Assembly: GCF_000222605.1 (NCBI RefSeq)
Contig: NZ_AFWF01000257.1
Location: 1-57,079, forward strand
Length of the DNA stretch: 57,079 nt
Source: Vibrio ichthyoenteri ATCC 700023
GTDB taxonomy: Bacteria; Pseudomonadota; Gammaproteobacteria; Enterobacterales; Vibrionaceae
Direction: 5' to 3'
Shown here: piece after piece, positions 1 through 8,746 of the stretch
How the letters are laid out: each line of letters opens with the position of its first letter
Position numbering within the stretch: position 1 is the first letter of the stretch
Program-made: the position numbers and the translations under genes
The notes under the pieces: model-generated
Database searches by the model: none
The model's input: the letters and a program-made list of their open reading frames with translations, nothing else
Told to the model about the DNA's origin: nothing

Positions 1-498
1 GAACCATATTAACGACAACGTACTTTTCGTTACATTTTTCCCAACAATTTCATCAGTCGACAAATTACACTAATGAATATAATTCGGTAAATTTATGGAA
101 TAGAGTTCATAAAAACTAAATACAAACAATAATGACAATAGGCAAGAAATTGCCCGGCTAGGCAACTTCTTGCTCAATGCTGGTATAACCAATTTTATAT
201 CATTGATTTCAATTGCATTTAAGCATGGCACAAGCCTTGGCTGTTTGAAGTAGGCAACCGTGAATAGTTCATCGGCGCGAGATGTCGAAACTCCACGGTA
301 TTTTTAAATCAACATGGTATTGGAAAGTAGCATAGCCATCACCACTGTAAATCCGTCGATAACAACAGAATTATATGCAAATAGGGGGAGATTGCTGAGA
401 CATTATCTTTGAGGAAGTTCCGTGTGAATAAGCGACGTAGAACATTGCGGTGCGATACAATCTAGATTCAATCACAGATTTTAAGACTCAAAACACAA
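1..498. other. Gene-free stretch at left edge
   Basis: I see no convincing gene in this AT-rich stretch. No reading frame carries a recognisable domain, and the short frames on both strands lack a ribosome binding site. It ends at the terminator of the leftward rhlE gene. It may be the 3' side of something outside the window. Confidence 0.5.
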
Positions 499-521
499 CC
501 GGCCCACAATCCTGGGGCCGG
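499..521 (-). terminator. Terminator of rhlE
   Basis: CCGGCCC and GGGCCGG form a 7-bp GC-rich stem with a 9-base loop. Read on the minus strand it is followed by a T-rich tract (TTGTGTTTTG). It sits 48 bases past the rhlE stop codon. A second small hairpin (GAGCG/CGCTC, 527-540) lies between it and the gene. Confidence 0.6.
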
Positions 522-568
522 TAAACGAGCGTTGGCGCTCTAAAGGAAGCGAGCGAGTTAGATAAATT

Positions 569-1828
569 CTATCGACGCTTACCTCTTCCTGAGTGAATGT
601 TCATTTTTGCCTTCATTCGACGCTTCTCTGAGGAACGACTATTACGACGAGAAGGATGCTCAGGCTCAAGATCTTCAATTAAGCTTGGCTCATAGCCTTC
701 AAGCCACTCCTGAGGTAACTTTTTATCTAGCAGTCGTTCAATCGCCTCCAGCAAGTATTCTTCATCGCGACTCATTAACGATACCGCAAGGCCTTTTTTG
801 CCTGCGCGTCCTGTACGTCCAATGCGATGAATATAGTCTTCAGCCTTAAATGGCATATCAAAGTTAATCACTTGCTCTAGCTGATTAATATCTAAGCCTC
901 GTGCTGCCACGTCCGTTGCGATCAATGCGCGAACTTTCCCGGCTTTAAAGTCATCGAGTGCTTTTTGGCGAGCGCCTTGGCTTTTATCACCATTAATAGA
1001 AGCGGCTTTGATCCCGTCTAGCTTCAGCTCTTTTGCCAACGAATCACTACCCTGTTTGGTTTTGGTGAAAACTAAAACTTGTTGCCAGTTGCGTGAACCT
1101 ATCAGATACGCCAATAACTCAGATTTACGCTTTTTATCAACAGGGTGAACCATTTGTTCGACAGTGTCGGCGGTACTGTTTTGTGACGCCACCTGCACTT
1201 CAATCGGATTGTTGAGCATTTTGTAAGCAAGATCTTTGATTTTTTTATCAAACGTTGCGGAGAAGAACAATGTTTGACGATCTGAGTTCATTTTACCCAA
1301 AATACGCTTCAAATCAGGCCAAAATCCCATATCAAGCATGCGGTCGGCTTCATCGAGAACTAAAGTTTGGGTACGCTGCAGCGATATGTTTTTACAATGC
1401 ATATGATCAAGCAAACGACCTGGCGTCGCGATAAGAATGTCACAACCTTGATATAAATTTTTTGTTTGCACATTCATACTTGTCCCACCATACGCTGTCA
1501 CAATCTTCAGTGATGTATTGACTGCATAAGCGGTAAGATTATCGAACACCTGTTGAGCGAGTTCTCGAGTCGGAACCAAAACCAATGCAGATACATCATT
1601 ACGTTGTGGGTCTCGCGAATAGGTTTGATTACTCAATCGCTGGATGATTGGCAAACCAAATGCTGCTGTTTTACCGGTGCCGGTTTGTGCACCAGCCAAA
1701 ACGTCATGACCTTCAAGTACTGGTGGAATGGCATGAAGTTGAACTTCAGTAGGAGTGTTGAAACCTAACTGGTTTACGGTATCAACAAGAGTTGGCTCGA
1801 GGCCCAAATTCGCAAATGGTTGTGACAT
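569..1828 (-). CDS. rhlE: DEAD-box ATP-dependent RNA helicase, RhlE type
   Basis: ATP-dependent RNA helicase of the DEAD-box family, expected to remodel rRNA or mRNA structures in the cytoplasm. The 419 residues show the Q-motif region at the N-terminus, Walker A AQTGTGKT (about residues 47-54), PTREL, DEAD (159-162), SAT (190-192) and the C-terminal helicase motif HRIGRTGRAG. A basic Arg/Lys/Ser-rich tail of about 30 residues ends the protein, as in RhlE proteins (E. coli RhlE is about 450 residues). It lies 59 bases downstream of acpH on the same strand and has its own terminator. The assignment to RhlE rather than SrmB rests on overall resemblance and the lack of their specific C-terminal domains. 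A second DEAD-box gene, dbpA, lies at 22.6-24.0 kb. Confidence 0.85.
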   Translation of the reverse strand: MSQPFANLGLEPTLVDTVNQLGFNTPTEVQLHAIPPVLEGHDVLAGAQTGTGKTAAFGLPIIQRLSNQTYSRDPQRNDVSALVLVPTRELAQQVFDNLTAYAVNTSLKIVTAYGGTSMNVQTKNLYQGCDILIATPGRLLDHMHCKNISLQRTQTLVLDEADRMLDMGFWPDLKRILGKMNSDRQTLFFSATFDKKIKDLAYKMLNNPIEVQVASQNSTADTVEQMVHPVDKKRKSELLAYLIGSRNWQQVLVFTKTKQGSDSLAKELKLDGIKAASINGDKSQGARQKALDDFKAGKVRALIATDVAARGLDINQLEQVINFDMPFKAEDYIHRIGRTGRAGKKGLAVSLMSRDEEYLLEAIERLLDKKLPQEWLEGYEPSLIEDLEPEHPSRRNSRSSEKRRMKAKMNIHSGRGKRR

Positions 1829-1887
1829 ATTTTCAACTACTCAATCAATTAACGGCTGCGATTCTATACTCAAGCACCCTACTATGC

Positions 1888-2475
1888 CTAGCGTTCGACC
1901 GAGAAATCTTGGCTAGCGCGGAGCAACTCAGGGTAGAACTCGGCAAATAGCTGCTGTAAATCACCATAATGACGCTGTAAATAGGGATAACATTCTTTTA
2001 GCGGCGCCATTGAATCTCTACGAGCTGACATACGACTTAAAGCAATTTCGATATTATCGAGACTTTGATATGACTCCAACCAGCGACCACGCCACATGTT
2101 TTCGCTGACGAGGATAAAACGCTCTGGCAACATGCCGACATCGGTCTGTTTGACTATGCTTTCTGACTGCTGGCAAAACAAATCCAGTGGTAATGGATGG
2201 TAATTCTCCCAATGCGTTGCCAGGCAATGATCCCAAAACACATCCAACGCAATCCCAGCAAAGCGTCGATGTCCTTGAGGAAAATGTTGTTTTGCCCGTA
2301 ATAGAATAGTGGCGCTGTCAGTATAGCTATCAACAAAGCGATGTAAGCGAATCCCAGCTGCAATCTCAGGTTCGTAGTCACGGTTCGGATCACCCTTTAC
2401 AAAGTCCCCTAAAAGGTTACCGAGTAAATTCGAACCGCAGTGATGGGCAATATGAAGATGTGCAAGAAAGTTCAT
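1888..2475 (-). CDS. acpH: Acyl carrier protein phosphodiesterase
   Basis: AcpH removes the 4'-phosphopantetheine prosthetic group from holo-acyl carrier protein, giving apo-ACP; it belongs to an HD-like metal-dependent hydrolase family. The 195-residue length matches E. coli AcpH (about 193). The N-terminus MNFLAHLHIA, the segment LLGDFVKG, the LHRFVD segment and the DVFWDHCLA segment with its conserved Asp and His are family landmarks. No signal peptide or membrane segment is present, so it should be cytoplasmic. It is upstream of rhlE on the same strand, with no visible terminator in the 59-base gap, so the two may be cotranscribed. A terminator at 2521-2540 separates it from the small gene behind it. 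Confidence 0.85.
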   Translation of the reverse strand: MNFLAHLHIAHHCGSNLLGNLLGDFVKGDPNRDYEPEIAAGIRLHRFVDSYTDSATILLRAKQHFPQGHRRFAGIALDVFWDHCLATHWENYHPLPLDLFCQQSESIVKQTDVGMLPERFILVSENMWRGRWLESYQSLDNIEIALSRMSARRDSMAPLKECYPYLQRHYGDLQQLFAEFYPELLRASQDFSVER

Positions 2476-2520
2476 TCGTATTAACTAATGACTAAAAACA
2501 TAAGTTTATAAAAGCACAAA

Positions 2521-2540
2521 GCCAGCGCATTTGCACTGGC
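2521..2540 (-). terminator. Terminator of the 36-codon small gene
   Basis: GCCAG/CTGGC stem, extended by a GC pair, around an ATTT loop. On the minus strand the stem is followed by TTTGTGCTTTT. It lies about 60 bases past the stop of the small gene at 2601-2711 and upstream of acpH, giving the small gene its own short transcript. Confidence 0.6.
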
Positions 2541-2600
2541 TTCTCTAGATGAATGACGACGATCGTTGTTGTCGCTTCTGTATCGATTTGGTTAAGAACA

Positions 2601-2711
2601 CTAATCGTCTTTCGATGTTTCGTAATCTTGCTCGTAATGAGACAGGTCGATACCTATTTCAATCGCGTCAAGCAGCTCGAGGCTTTCTTCGTTAATTGTT
2701 TGGTCACTCAT
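2601..2711 (-). CDS. Small acidic protein, 36 residues, unknown function
   Basis: I do not recognise this protein. The start ATG (2711-2709) has an excellent Shine-Dalgarno, AAGGAGG, five bases upstream. The frame runs 36 codons to TAG. It begins MSDQTINEESLELLDAIEIG and is very acidic: 12 Asp/Glu against one Lys. There is no signal peptide and no membrane segment, so it is probably cytoplasmic. A possible promoter on the minus strand is TTGCCT (2801-2796), 15 bases, TATAAA (2780-2775). A terminator follows at 2521-2540. The near-perfect ribosome binding site, together with promoter and terminator, argues for a real gene rather than a chance frame. It could also be the coding part of a dual-function RNA. 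Confidence 0.6.
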   Translation of the reverse strand: MSDQTINEESLELLDAIEIGIDLSHYEQDYETSKDD

Positions 2712-3035
2712 GTCGACCTCCTTCTTTGTTATTGGCTAACTAAGCGGATTATTCAGCCGTTCCTTTCTACCGACTTTATATGACACAGCGACCGAAGGCA
2801 AAAGCGCTTTGTTCCAAAACCTTGCTGATGCGCACAAGCAAACGTTTAGCTTAGAATTAGCGCTCACACCGTAAATAATATCTTACACAATCGGCACTTT
2901 ATATGTACACAACACTTGACGTTTAGCGCCATTAACCACAATATAAGTAAAAATGGAGTCTAAAGCTCTAACTTCACCGTATTCTTCAGATTTTCGAATA
3001 CAAATCAAACCATCAACGTAAAGAATAATATACAC
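2712..3035. other. Divergent intergenic region, small gene / tyrP
   Basis: This 324-base region lies between two divergent genes. It holds the small gene's Shine-Dalgarno at once and a possible promoter for it (TTGCCT-15-TATAAA on the minus strand, 2801-2775). AT-rich sequence leads to the permease on the other side. I could not support a TyrR box, although imperfect TGTAC-type half sites occur near 2900. Confidence 0.4.
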
Positions 3036-4232
3036 ATGAGTAAATCAAAGGTTTTAGGTAGTACTTTGATTATCGCCGGTACTACTATTGGCGCAGGGAT
3101 GCTAGCCCTGCCACTCGCCTCGGCAGGCATTGGTTTTTCAACATCTCTTACCATCATGGCTGGATTGTGGGCTTTGATGGCTTATACCGCCCTTATTATG
3201 GTTGAATTGCATCAACACGCGAGCAGTGATGCAACGCTACACACTTTAGCCAAGCAAATTTTAGGTACCAAAGGGAAATATCTTGCCAGCTTCGCGATGC
3301 TATTTTTATTCTATTCATTGTGTGCAGCCTATATCGCAGGCGGTGGCTCGCAATTTAATCAGCGCTTGGATCAATGGTTCGATCTAGAACTATCGGCTGC
3401 AAGTGGTACCGTTATCTTTACGTTACTGGTCGCTTCAATTGTGGTGATAGGTACGGCAACCGTCGATAAAGTCAATCGCGTGCTGTTTACCCTCAAACTT
3501 ATTTCCATGGCGACCGTATTGTTGTTTCTTGCACCCAATGTGACGCAAACCTACCTACTGAGTATGCCTATTCAACAAGGTTTGATCATTGCGGCGATTC
3601 CAGTCATTTTTACCTCATTCGGGTTTCATGGCAGTATTCCCGCCATTGTGCGCTATCTCGATGGAGATACCCCTGCACTTAGAAAAGCAATTGTGATTGG
3701 CTCTGCGATCCCCCTCGTCATCTATATCTTCTGGCAGTTGGTGACACTTGGTGTTGTTAGCCAGGACGAACTCATTGATAATCAAGGGTTATCAGCTCTA
3801 ATTTCAACGCTTGCGGCCACTGTGCAGCAAAATAACATCAGCCATGCGATTGGCCTGTTTGCAGACCTTGCCTTGCTAACGTCATTTTTAGGGGTGAGTC
3901 TGGGGTTATTCGAATTTCTTGGTGATAGCATCAATAAAGAAAAGAGTTCGCGCGTGCTGACTGGCTTCATCACCTTTACGCCGCCGATGTGCTTTGCGCT
4001 GTTTTACCCACAAGGTTTTATCATGGCTCTGGGATACGCGGCGATTGCGCTTGCAATATTGGCTATCTTCCTACCCATTGTGATGATCCATAAAGTACGC
4101 CGCACCGTTCATGACGCGCCTTACCAAGTAAGAGGTGGCAATCTGGGCTTGGTGATTTGTAGCGGAATTGGCGTAATGATCGTTTCAGCGCAAATCTTAA
4201 TCACCATGGGCTTCTTACCTGCATTAGGCTAG
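3036..4232 (+). CDS. tyrP: Aromatic amino acid permease, TyrP/Mtr type (HAAAP family)
   Basis: Inner-membrane proton-coupled carrier of the hydroxy/aromatic amino acid permease family, probably importing tyrosine or tryptophan. The 398-residue chain is hydrophobic throughout, with about 11 predicted membrane segments, and matches E. coli TyrP in length (403). The N-terminal segment GTTIGAGMLALPLASAGIGF is the family hallmark. Another conserved patch is FTSFGFHGSIPAIVRYL in the middle. It stands alone between the divergent small gene and a terminator at 4287-4313. Substrate cannot be fixed from sequence alone: TyrP, Mtr and TnaB share these motifs, so the gene symbol is only a best guess. No TyrR operator was convincing. 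Confidence 0.75.
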   Translation: MSKSKVLGSTLIIAGTTIGAGMLALPLASAGIGFSTSLTIMAGLWALMAYTALIMVELHQHASSDATLHTLAKQILGTKGKYLASFAMLFLFYSLCAAYIAGGGSQFNQRLDQWFDLELSAASGTVIFTLLVASIVVIGTATVDKVNRVLFTLKLISMATVLLFLAPNVTQTYLLSMPIQQGLIIAAIPVIFTSFGFHGSIPAIVRYLDGDTPALRKAIVIGSAIPLVIYIFWQLVTLGVVSQDELIDNQGLSALISTLAATVQQNNISHAIGLFADLALLTSFLGVSLGLFEFLGDSINKEKSSRVLTGFITFTPPMCFALFYPQGFIMALGYAAIALAILAIFLPIVMIHKVRRTVHDAPYQVRGGNLGLVICSGIGVMIVSAQILITMGFLPALG

Positions 4233-4286
4233 TTGCTTCGTCGTCGCATTTACTATCATTGCAACGACCTAATACAACCGATAAAA

Positions 4287-4313
4287 CAAGGCTTAGTCAT
4301 TCGCTAAGCCTTG
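4287..4313 (+). terminator. Hairpin after the TyrP-like permease
   Basis: CAAGGCTTAG and CTAAGCCTTG form a perfect 10-bp stem with a 7-base loop, 55 bases after the permease stop. No good T-run follows, so it may be a weak terminator or an RNA-stabilising hairpin. Confidence 0.5.
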
Positions 4314-4443
4314 CTTAATGGCGGCTTGCCATTCTCCTCATAACCTTTCCCCCATAGGATCACGCTAGCACAAGCTAGCAGCCATATATTGCTGCTTTCT
4401 AGGCAGGTCCTGTAAGAATCATGTACCATTTAGTTACCACGTA

Positions 4444-6351
4444 ATGAATGCTATGGGTTGCTCAATGGAAGCAGAACTTTTAGAAATTAAACATTTCTTA
4501 TCACAACATCCACCGTTTGATGAGCTCGAAGACGATGTATTGAGCCACATTTGTCGTAACGTTGAGATCGCCTACTATCGTGAAGACACGCCAATCATTC
4601 ACTTTGGTGACCATATTCATGATCTTTATATGGTCCGCAGCGGTGTGGTCGAAATTTATCGCCGTAAAGGGGAATTATATAATCGACTCGATGAAGGCGC
4701 CCTATTTGGCCAAATGGGATTACTCACTAACAACAAAGTTCGATTTCCGGCTAAAGCGGTCAAAGATTCACTCATCTACTGTATCCCGGAATCGGTATTC
4801 CAACAGCTTTACGACAATCACGAAAGCTTTGCTGATTTTGTCGAGGTGGAACACAACACGCGCTTGAGACAAGCAGTCTCTTCCTCGCAGAATGACAATG
4901 ACCTCAGTACGTCGAAAGTACGCACCCTGTTAACCTCTGCCGCGCCTTTTGTTCATACCAGTGAGACCATTCAAAATGCAGCAATTAAAATGGCCGATGA
5001 AAATGTATCTTCACTGCTGATTATTGACCCTGACATTGCGCAAAATGACGATGATGGTTCGGGACTAGTCGGAATTATTACAGACCGCGATCTGTGCACT
5101 CGCGTTTTGGCTCAAGGTTTAGATCCGCACGACGCGGTAGCGTCAGTGATGACGACTGAAGTCATCTCACTTGATCATAATGCCTATGTATATGAAGCAA
5201 TGCTGACCATGCTTCGCTATAACGTGCATCATCTGCCAGTGCTTAAAGATCGCCAGCCGATCGGTATTATTGAAACCACCGATATCGTTCGTTACGAATC
5301 GCAAAACTCCCTACTGTTAGTCAGCAGCATTTTCCAACAGCAGAGCATAGATGATCTTGCCGCTCTCTCTGAGCAAGTCAAAGACAGTTTCGTTCGCTTA
5401 GTCAATGAAGATGCCAACTCTCATATGGTTGGCAGTGCGATGTCAGTGATTGGTCGAAGTTTTAAACAACGCATCGTTGAATTGGCCGAAGAGCAGCTCG
5501 GACTTGCGCCAATACCCTATTGTTTTCTCGCGTTAGGTTCCATGGGGCGTGATGAACAACTGCTAGTGACAGACCAAGACAATGCCATCATTCTTGACAA
5601 TAGCTATGACGAAAAACTGCACGGTGAGTATTTTGCTCACATGGCAAAACTGGTATGCGATGGCCTTGCGAAATGCGGCTACAGCTATTGCACCGGTGAT
5701 ATTATGGCAACAAATCCAGAATGGCGAATGACGCGCAATGAATGGGAAGAGTGTTTTGCTGATTGGATTGATAACCCGAATCCAAAGGCGCTACTTAATG
5801 CCTCTATCTTTTTTGATCTCGATGGTGTCTATGGCCGGCTAAAATGGGCCGAACATCTCAATGGTTTTATCGTTCGAAGAGCAAGAAAAAATAATCGTTT
5901 CCTTGCTTGCTTGGCGCGTAACGCCCTCAACCGAACCCCACCTCTGGGATTTTTTAAAGATTTCGTGGTTGAGAAAGATGGCCAACACAAAAACTCGATT
6001 AACTTAAAACGACGTGGTACCGCGCCACTTGCCGACTTGGTTCGAGTTCACGCACTTGCCGTTGGATCGCGTTCACAAAACTCCTTTGAACGTTTAGATG
6101 ACATTCATGACGCCGCCATCCTACCAAAAGGCAAAGCCCACGCTCTTCGAGACGCTCTTGAATTCATTTCTATGGTGCGTATTCGCCATCAAGCTTTTGA
6201 TGTTGAGAGCAACATAGAGCCCGATAACAACATTGAACCAGAAAACCTATCTGAGTTCGAACGCCGAAACTTAAAAGATGCTTTTCAGGTACTGAGCAAT
6301 GCACAAAATTTCTTAAAATTTCGCTATCAAGGCAACAGCGCATTAAAATGA
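4444..6351 (+). CDS. cNMP-binding / CBS pair / DUF294 nucleotidyltransferase-like signalling protein
   Basis: Cytoplasmic signalling protein of 635 residues. An N-terminal cyclic-nucleotide-binding fold spans about residues 20-130. Two CBS domains follow (about 165-295), including GIITDRDLCTRVL and GIIETTDIVRYE. Next is a DUF294 nucleotidyltransferase-like domain with GSMGRDEQLLVTDQDNA, resembling the GlnE/GlnD nucleotidyltransferase motif, then DUF294_C to the end. Proteins of this architecture are often annotated as signal transduction proteins; substrate and target are unknown. The stop is seven bases from the exonuclease gene, so the two are one operon. The start is uncertain: ATGs at 4444, 4453 and 4468 are in frame and none has a strong Shine-Dalgarno. 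An inverted repeat AGCAGC/GCTGCT (4377-4396) lies upstream. Confidence 0.8.
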   Translation: MNAMGCSMEAELLEIKHFLSQHPPFDELEDDVLSHICRNVEIAYYREDTPIIHFGDHIHDLYMVRSGVVEIYRRKGELYNRLDEGALFGQMGLLTNNKVRFPAKAVKDSLIYCIPESVFQQLYDNHESFADFVEVEHNTRLRQAVSSSQNDNDLSTSKVRTLLTSAAPFVHTSETIQNAAIKMADENVSSLLIIDPDIAQNDDDGSGLVGIITDRDLCTRVLAQGLDPHDAVASVMTTEVISLDHNAYVYEAMLTMLRYNVHHLPVLKDRQPIGIIETTDIVRYESQNSLLLVSSIFQQQSIDDLAALSEQVKDSFVRLVNEDANSHMVGSAMSVIGRSFKQRIVELAEEQLGLAPIPYCFLALGSMGRDEQLLVTDQDNAIILDNSYDEKLHGEYFAHMAKLVCDGLAKCGYSYCTGDIMATNPEWRMTRNEWEECFADWIDNPNPKALLNASIFFDLDGVYGRLKWAEHLNGFIVRRARKNNRFLACLARNALNRTPPLGFFKDFVVEKDGQHKNSINLKRRGTAPLADLVRVHALAVGSRSQNSFERLDDIHDAAILPKGKAHALRDALEFISMVRIRHQAFDVESNIEPDNNIEPENLSEFERRNLKDAFQVLSNAQNFLKFRYQGNSALK

Positions 6352-6358
6352 GGCTCTT

Positions 6359-7078
6359 ATGCTAAAACGACTCACTCAGGTACCGATGATCAATTGGCAA
6401 CAAAAGTACGCCCATAAAGTTGATCGCTGCCACAATGAAGTGCTCAAGAGCTTCTACCAACAAGCATTGCCGCCAGCCAATACGCCTTTAGAGCAAATCA
6501 AATTTCTCGCGATGGATTTTGAGACCACAGGCTTAAATCCAGAAACCGATGATATTATTACCATCGGTACCGTACCATTCGATCTGAATCGAATTTACTT
6601 AAATCAAGCCAGACATTGGACTATCAAACCACGCAAGCAACTGGAAGAAGACTCGATTGTTATTCATGGCATCACACACAGTGATTTAGTTGATGCGCCA
6701 GACTTGAGTGCGGTCTTTGCAGACGTATTAGACCAAATGGCGGCCAAAGTGGTCGTGGTGCATTACAAACGTATCGAACGAGAATTTTTCGACCGTGCCC
6801 TGCGCGATCGAATCCACGAGGGTATCGAATTTCCGCTCATCGATACCATGGCGATAGAAGCCAGCGTACAACAGCGTAAACACGGTGGCTTATGGAATAA
6901 ACTGCGGGGCGTGACACCGCAATCCGTTCGGTTGGGTAAAACCCGAACGCGTTATAACCTGCCGCCCTATTCACCGCATCATGCACTCACCGATGCGGTC
7001 GCCACAGCAGAACTGCTGCAAGCTCAACTCGCCTACCACTACACCAAAACCACACAAATAGGCCAATTATGGGAATAA
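6359..7078 (+). CDS. DEDDh 3'-5' exonuclease, DNA polymerase III epsilon-like
   Basis: The 239-residue protein has an exonuclease fold of the DnaQ/epsilon family. The ExoI motif is AMDFETTGLNP with D53 and E55. The C-terminal ExoIII motif HHALTDAVATAELL supplies the His and Asp of the DEDDh class. It is likely a stand-alone proofreading-type or RNA/DNA-trimming 3'-5' exonuclease rather than the replicative DnaQ itself. An extra N-terminal helix of about 45 residues precedes the catalytic domain. GAGG lies five bases before the ATG, and the gap to the DUF294 gene is seven bases. This DUF294-exonuclease pairing is common in gammaproteobacteria, which suggests linked function, but the function is not established. 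Confidence 0.8.
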   Translation: MLKRLTQVPMINWQQKYAHKVDRCHNEVLKSFYQQALPPANTPLEQIKFLAMDFETTGLNPETDDIITIGTVPFDLNRIYLNQARHWTIKPRKQLEEDSIVIHGITHSDLVDAPDLSAVFADVLDQMAAKVVVVHYKRIEREFFDRALRDRIHEGIEFPLIDTMAIEASVQQRKHGGLWNKLRGVTPQSVRLGKTRTRYNLPPYSPHHALTDAVATAELLQAQLAYHYTKTTQIGQLWE

Positions 7079-7122
7079 ACACCCGCTTATTCTCACCAAT
7101 ATAACCCGCAAAGAAACGTAAA

Positions 7123-7145
7123 AAAGGGACGCAATGCGTCCCTTT
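7123..7145. terminator. Bidirectional terminator between exonuclease and BCCT genes
   Basis: A stem of AAAGGGACGC with GCGTCCCTTT around a tiny loop sits between two convergent genes. It is flanked by A-rich sequence on the left, so the minus-strand transcript of the BCCT gene gets a U-run. Confidence 0.8.
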
Positions 7146-7174
7146 GATGATAAAAATCCATTCAGCGATCGAAA

Positions 7175-8746
7175 TCAGTATTTCTCGGTTCGCATCCCCA
7201 TTACTAAGCTGACACACATCATCAACAAAACAAAGGTAAACGGCAGCGCGGTTGAAATTGCGCCCGCTTGTAATGCTTGTATGGCTTCAGTGCCACCAAT
7301 CCATAACAAGGCAACCGCAATAGCGCCTTCCATAAAGGCCCAAAATACACGTTGTAGAACGGGAGCGTCGACTTTGCCACCAGCTGTAATACTATCGATC
7401 ACGAGTGAACCAGAATCCGATGACGTGATAAAGAACACCAACACAAGCACGATGGCGATTATTGACAGCATACCGCTGTAAGGCAACGCATCAAACATTT
7501 CAAACATCGCGAGCGATATATCGTTCAAGCCTTTTGTGCCTAAAATACCAACTTGATTGGCGACTTGATCAATCGCTAAACCACCAAATACTGACATCCA
7601 AAGCATGGTCACTGCGGTAGGAACAAGTAGCACAGCAGTAATAAACTCGCGTACCGTTCGGCCTCTTGATACACGGGCAATAAACATTCCCACAAATGGT
7701 GACCATGAAATCCACCAAGCCCAATAGAATACCGTCCAACCTTGGAACCATGCTTCATCTTGACGACCATGTGGATTGCTTAAAGGAATAATGTTTTCCA
7801 CATAAGCCATAAAGGTGGTTGGAATGTTGCCGAGCGCCACTGCCCAGCCAATTAATGCAACCAAAATCAGTAGCAAGAACGCGACGATCATATTGATATT
7901 ACTAATCACCTTCACGCCGCCATCAATACCGCGGATCACCGACACCACCGCAAGTAGTGTCACCACGGTGATCACCACAATTTGCAGACCCAAACCAGCA
8001 GGTATACCAAAGACATGATGAATACCACTCGCAGCTTGTTGGGCTCCGAGGCCCAGAGAGGTAGCGAGACCGAATAAGGTAGCCAATACGGCAAGAATGT
8101 CTACAACATGCCCAGCCCAGCCCCAAGCCCTATCGCCTAAAATAGGATAAAAAATTGAACGTATCGAAAGTGGTAGCCCTTTGTTGTAAGCAAAAAAAGC
8201 TAAAGACAGCGCGACTACGCCATAAATCGCCCAAGGGTGCAGACCCCAATGATACATGGTAGCCCCCATCGCTAAACGGGCAGCCTCAGCAGTATTGGCT
8301 TCGACGCCTAATGGCGTTTCATACCAACCGGTATAGTACGCTACGGGCTCAGCGACGCTCCAAAACATCAAACCAATACCCATACCTGCAGCAAATAACA
8401 TCGAAAGCCAAGAAAGGTAAGAATAGTCAGCGCTGGCATCAACACCACCCAGACGAATTCGACCAAACGGGCTAACGATCAATGCTAAGCAGAAGACCAC
8501 AAAAATGTTCCCAGACCAGATAAACAACCAATCAAAGCTGCCAATAATTTGCCATTTAACGCCATCAAGAGCGGCCTTTGCGGAGTCAGCATCGAGCACA
8601 AGAGCGGCAATCAAAAAGAGGGCAATAAAACCCGCACTTACCCCAAAGACGGGATTGTGTACATCAAATCCCCACTTCTGTACGTTATCCTGACCCACTG
8701 TGTAGTCAGTACTATCTATGCTGTACTTATCGATTCCTTTTGTCAT
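7175..8746 (-). CDS. BCCT-family betaine/choline/carnitine transporter
   Basis: Inner-membrane secondary carrier of the betaine-choline-carnitine transporter family, 523 residues with about 12 membrane segments. It probably takes up compatible solutes such as glycine betaine, choline or DMSP during osmotic stress. Family signatures are GMGIGLMFWSVAEPVAYY (TM3-TM4 region with the Gly-rich stretch and Trp/Tyr ligands) and SWSPFVGMFIARVSRGRTVR in TM8 with its aromatic box. The C-terminal tail is short, unlike BetT and the osmosensing BetP, suggesting a simpler transporter. It is divergent from the MarR gene across a 337-base region rich in inverted ATTATTCG copies. Vibrios carry several BCCT paralogues, and I cannot say which this is. 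Confidence 0.88.
   Translation of the reverse strand: MTKGIDKYSIDSTDYTVGQDNVQKWGFDVHNPVFGVSAGFIALFLIAALVLDADSAKAALDGVKWQIIGSFDWLFIWSGNIFVVFCLALIVSPFGRIRLGGVDASADYSYLSWLSMLFAAGMGIGLMFWSVAEPVAYYTGWYETPLGVEANTAEAARLAMGATMYHWGLHPWAIYGVVALSLAFFAYNKGLPLSIRSIFYPILGDRAWGWAGHVVDILAVLATLFGLATSLGLGAQQAASGIHHVFGIPAGLGLQIVVITVVTLLAVVSVIRGIDGGVKVISNINMIVAFLLLILVALIGWAVALGNIPTTFMAYVENIIPLSNPHGRQDEAWFQGWTVFYWAWWISWSPFVGMFIARVSRGRTVREFITAVLLVPTAVTMLWMSVFGGLAIDQVANQVGILGTKGLNDISLAMFEMFDALPYSGMLSIIAIVLVLVFFITSSDSGSLVIDSITAGGKVDAPVLQRVFWAFMEGAIAVALLWIGGTEAIQALQAGAISTALPFTFVLLMMCVSLVMGMRTEKY

Noticed and set aside
2887-2960. TyrR-box-like TGTAC half sites before the TyrP-like permease
   Set aside because: Matches to TGTAAA-N6-TTTACA are too poor on both halves to call.
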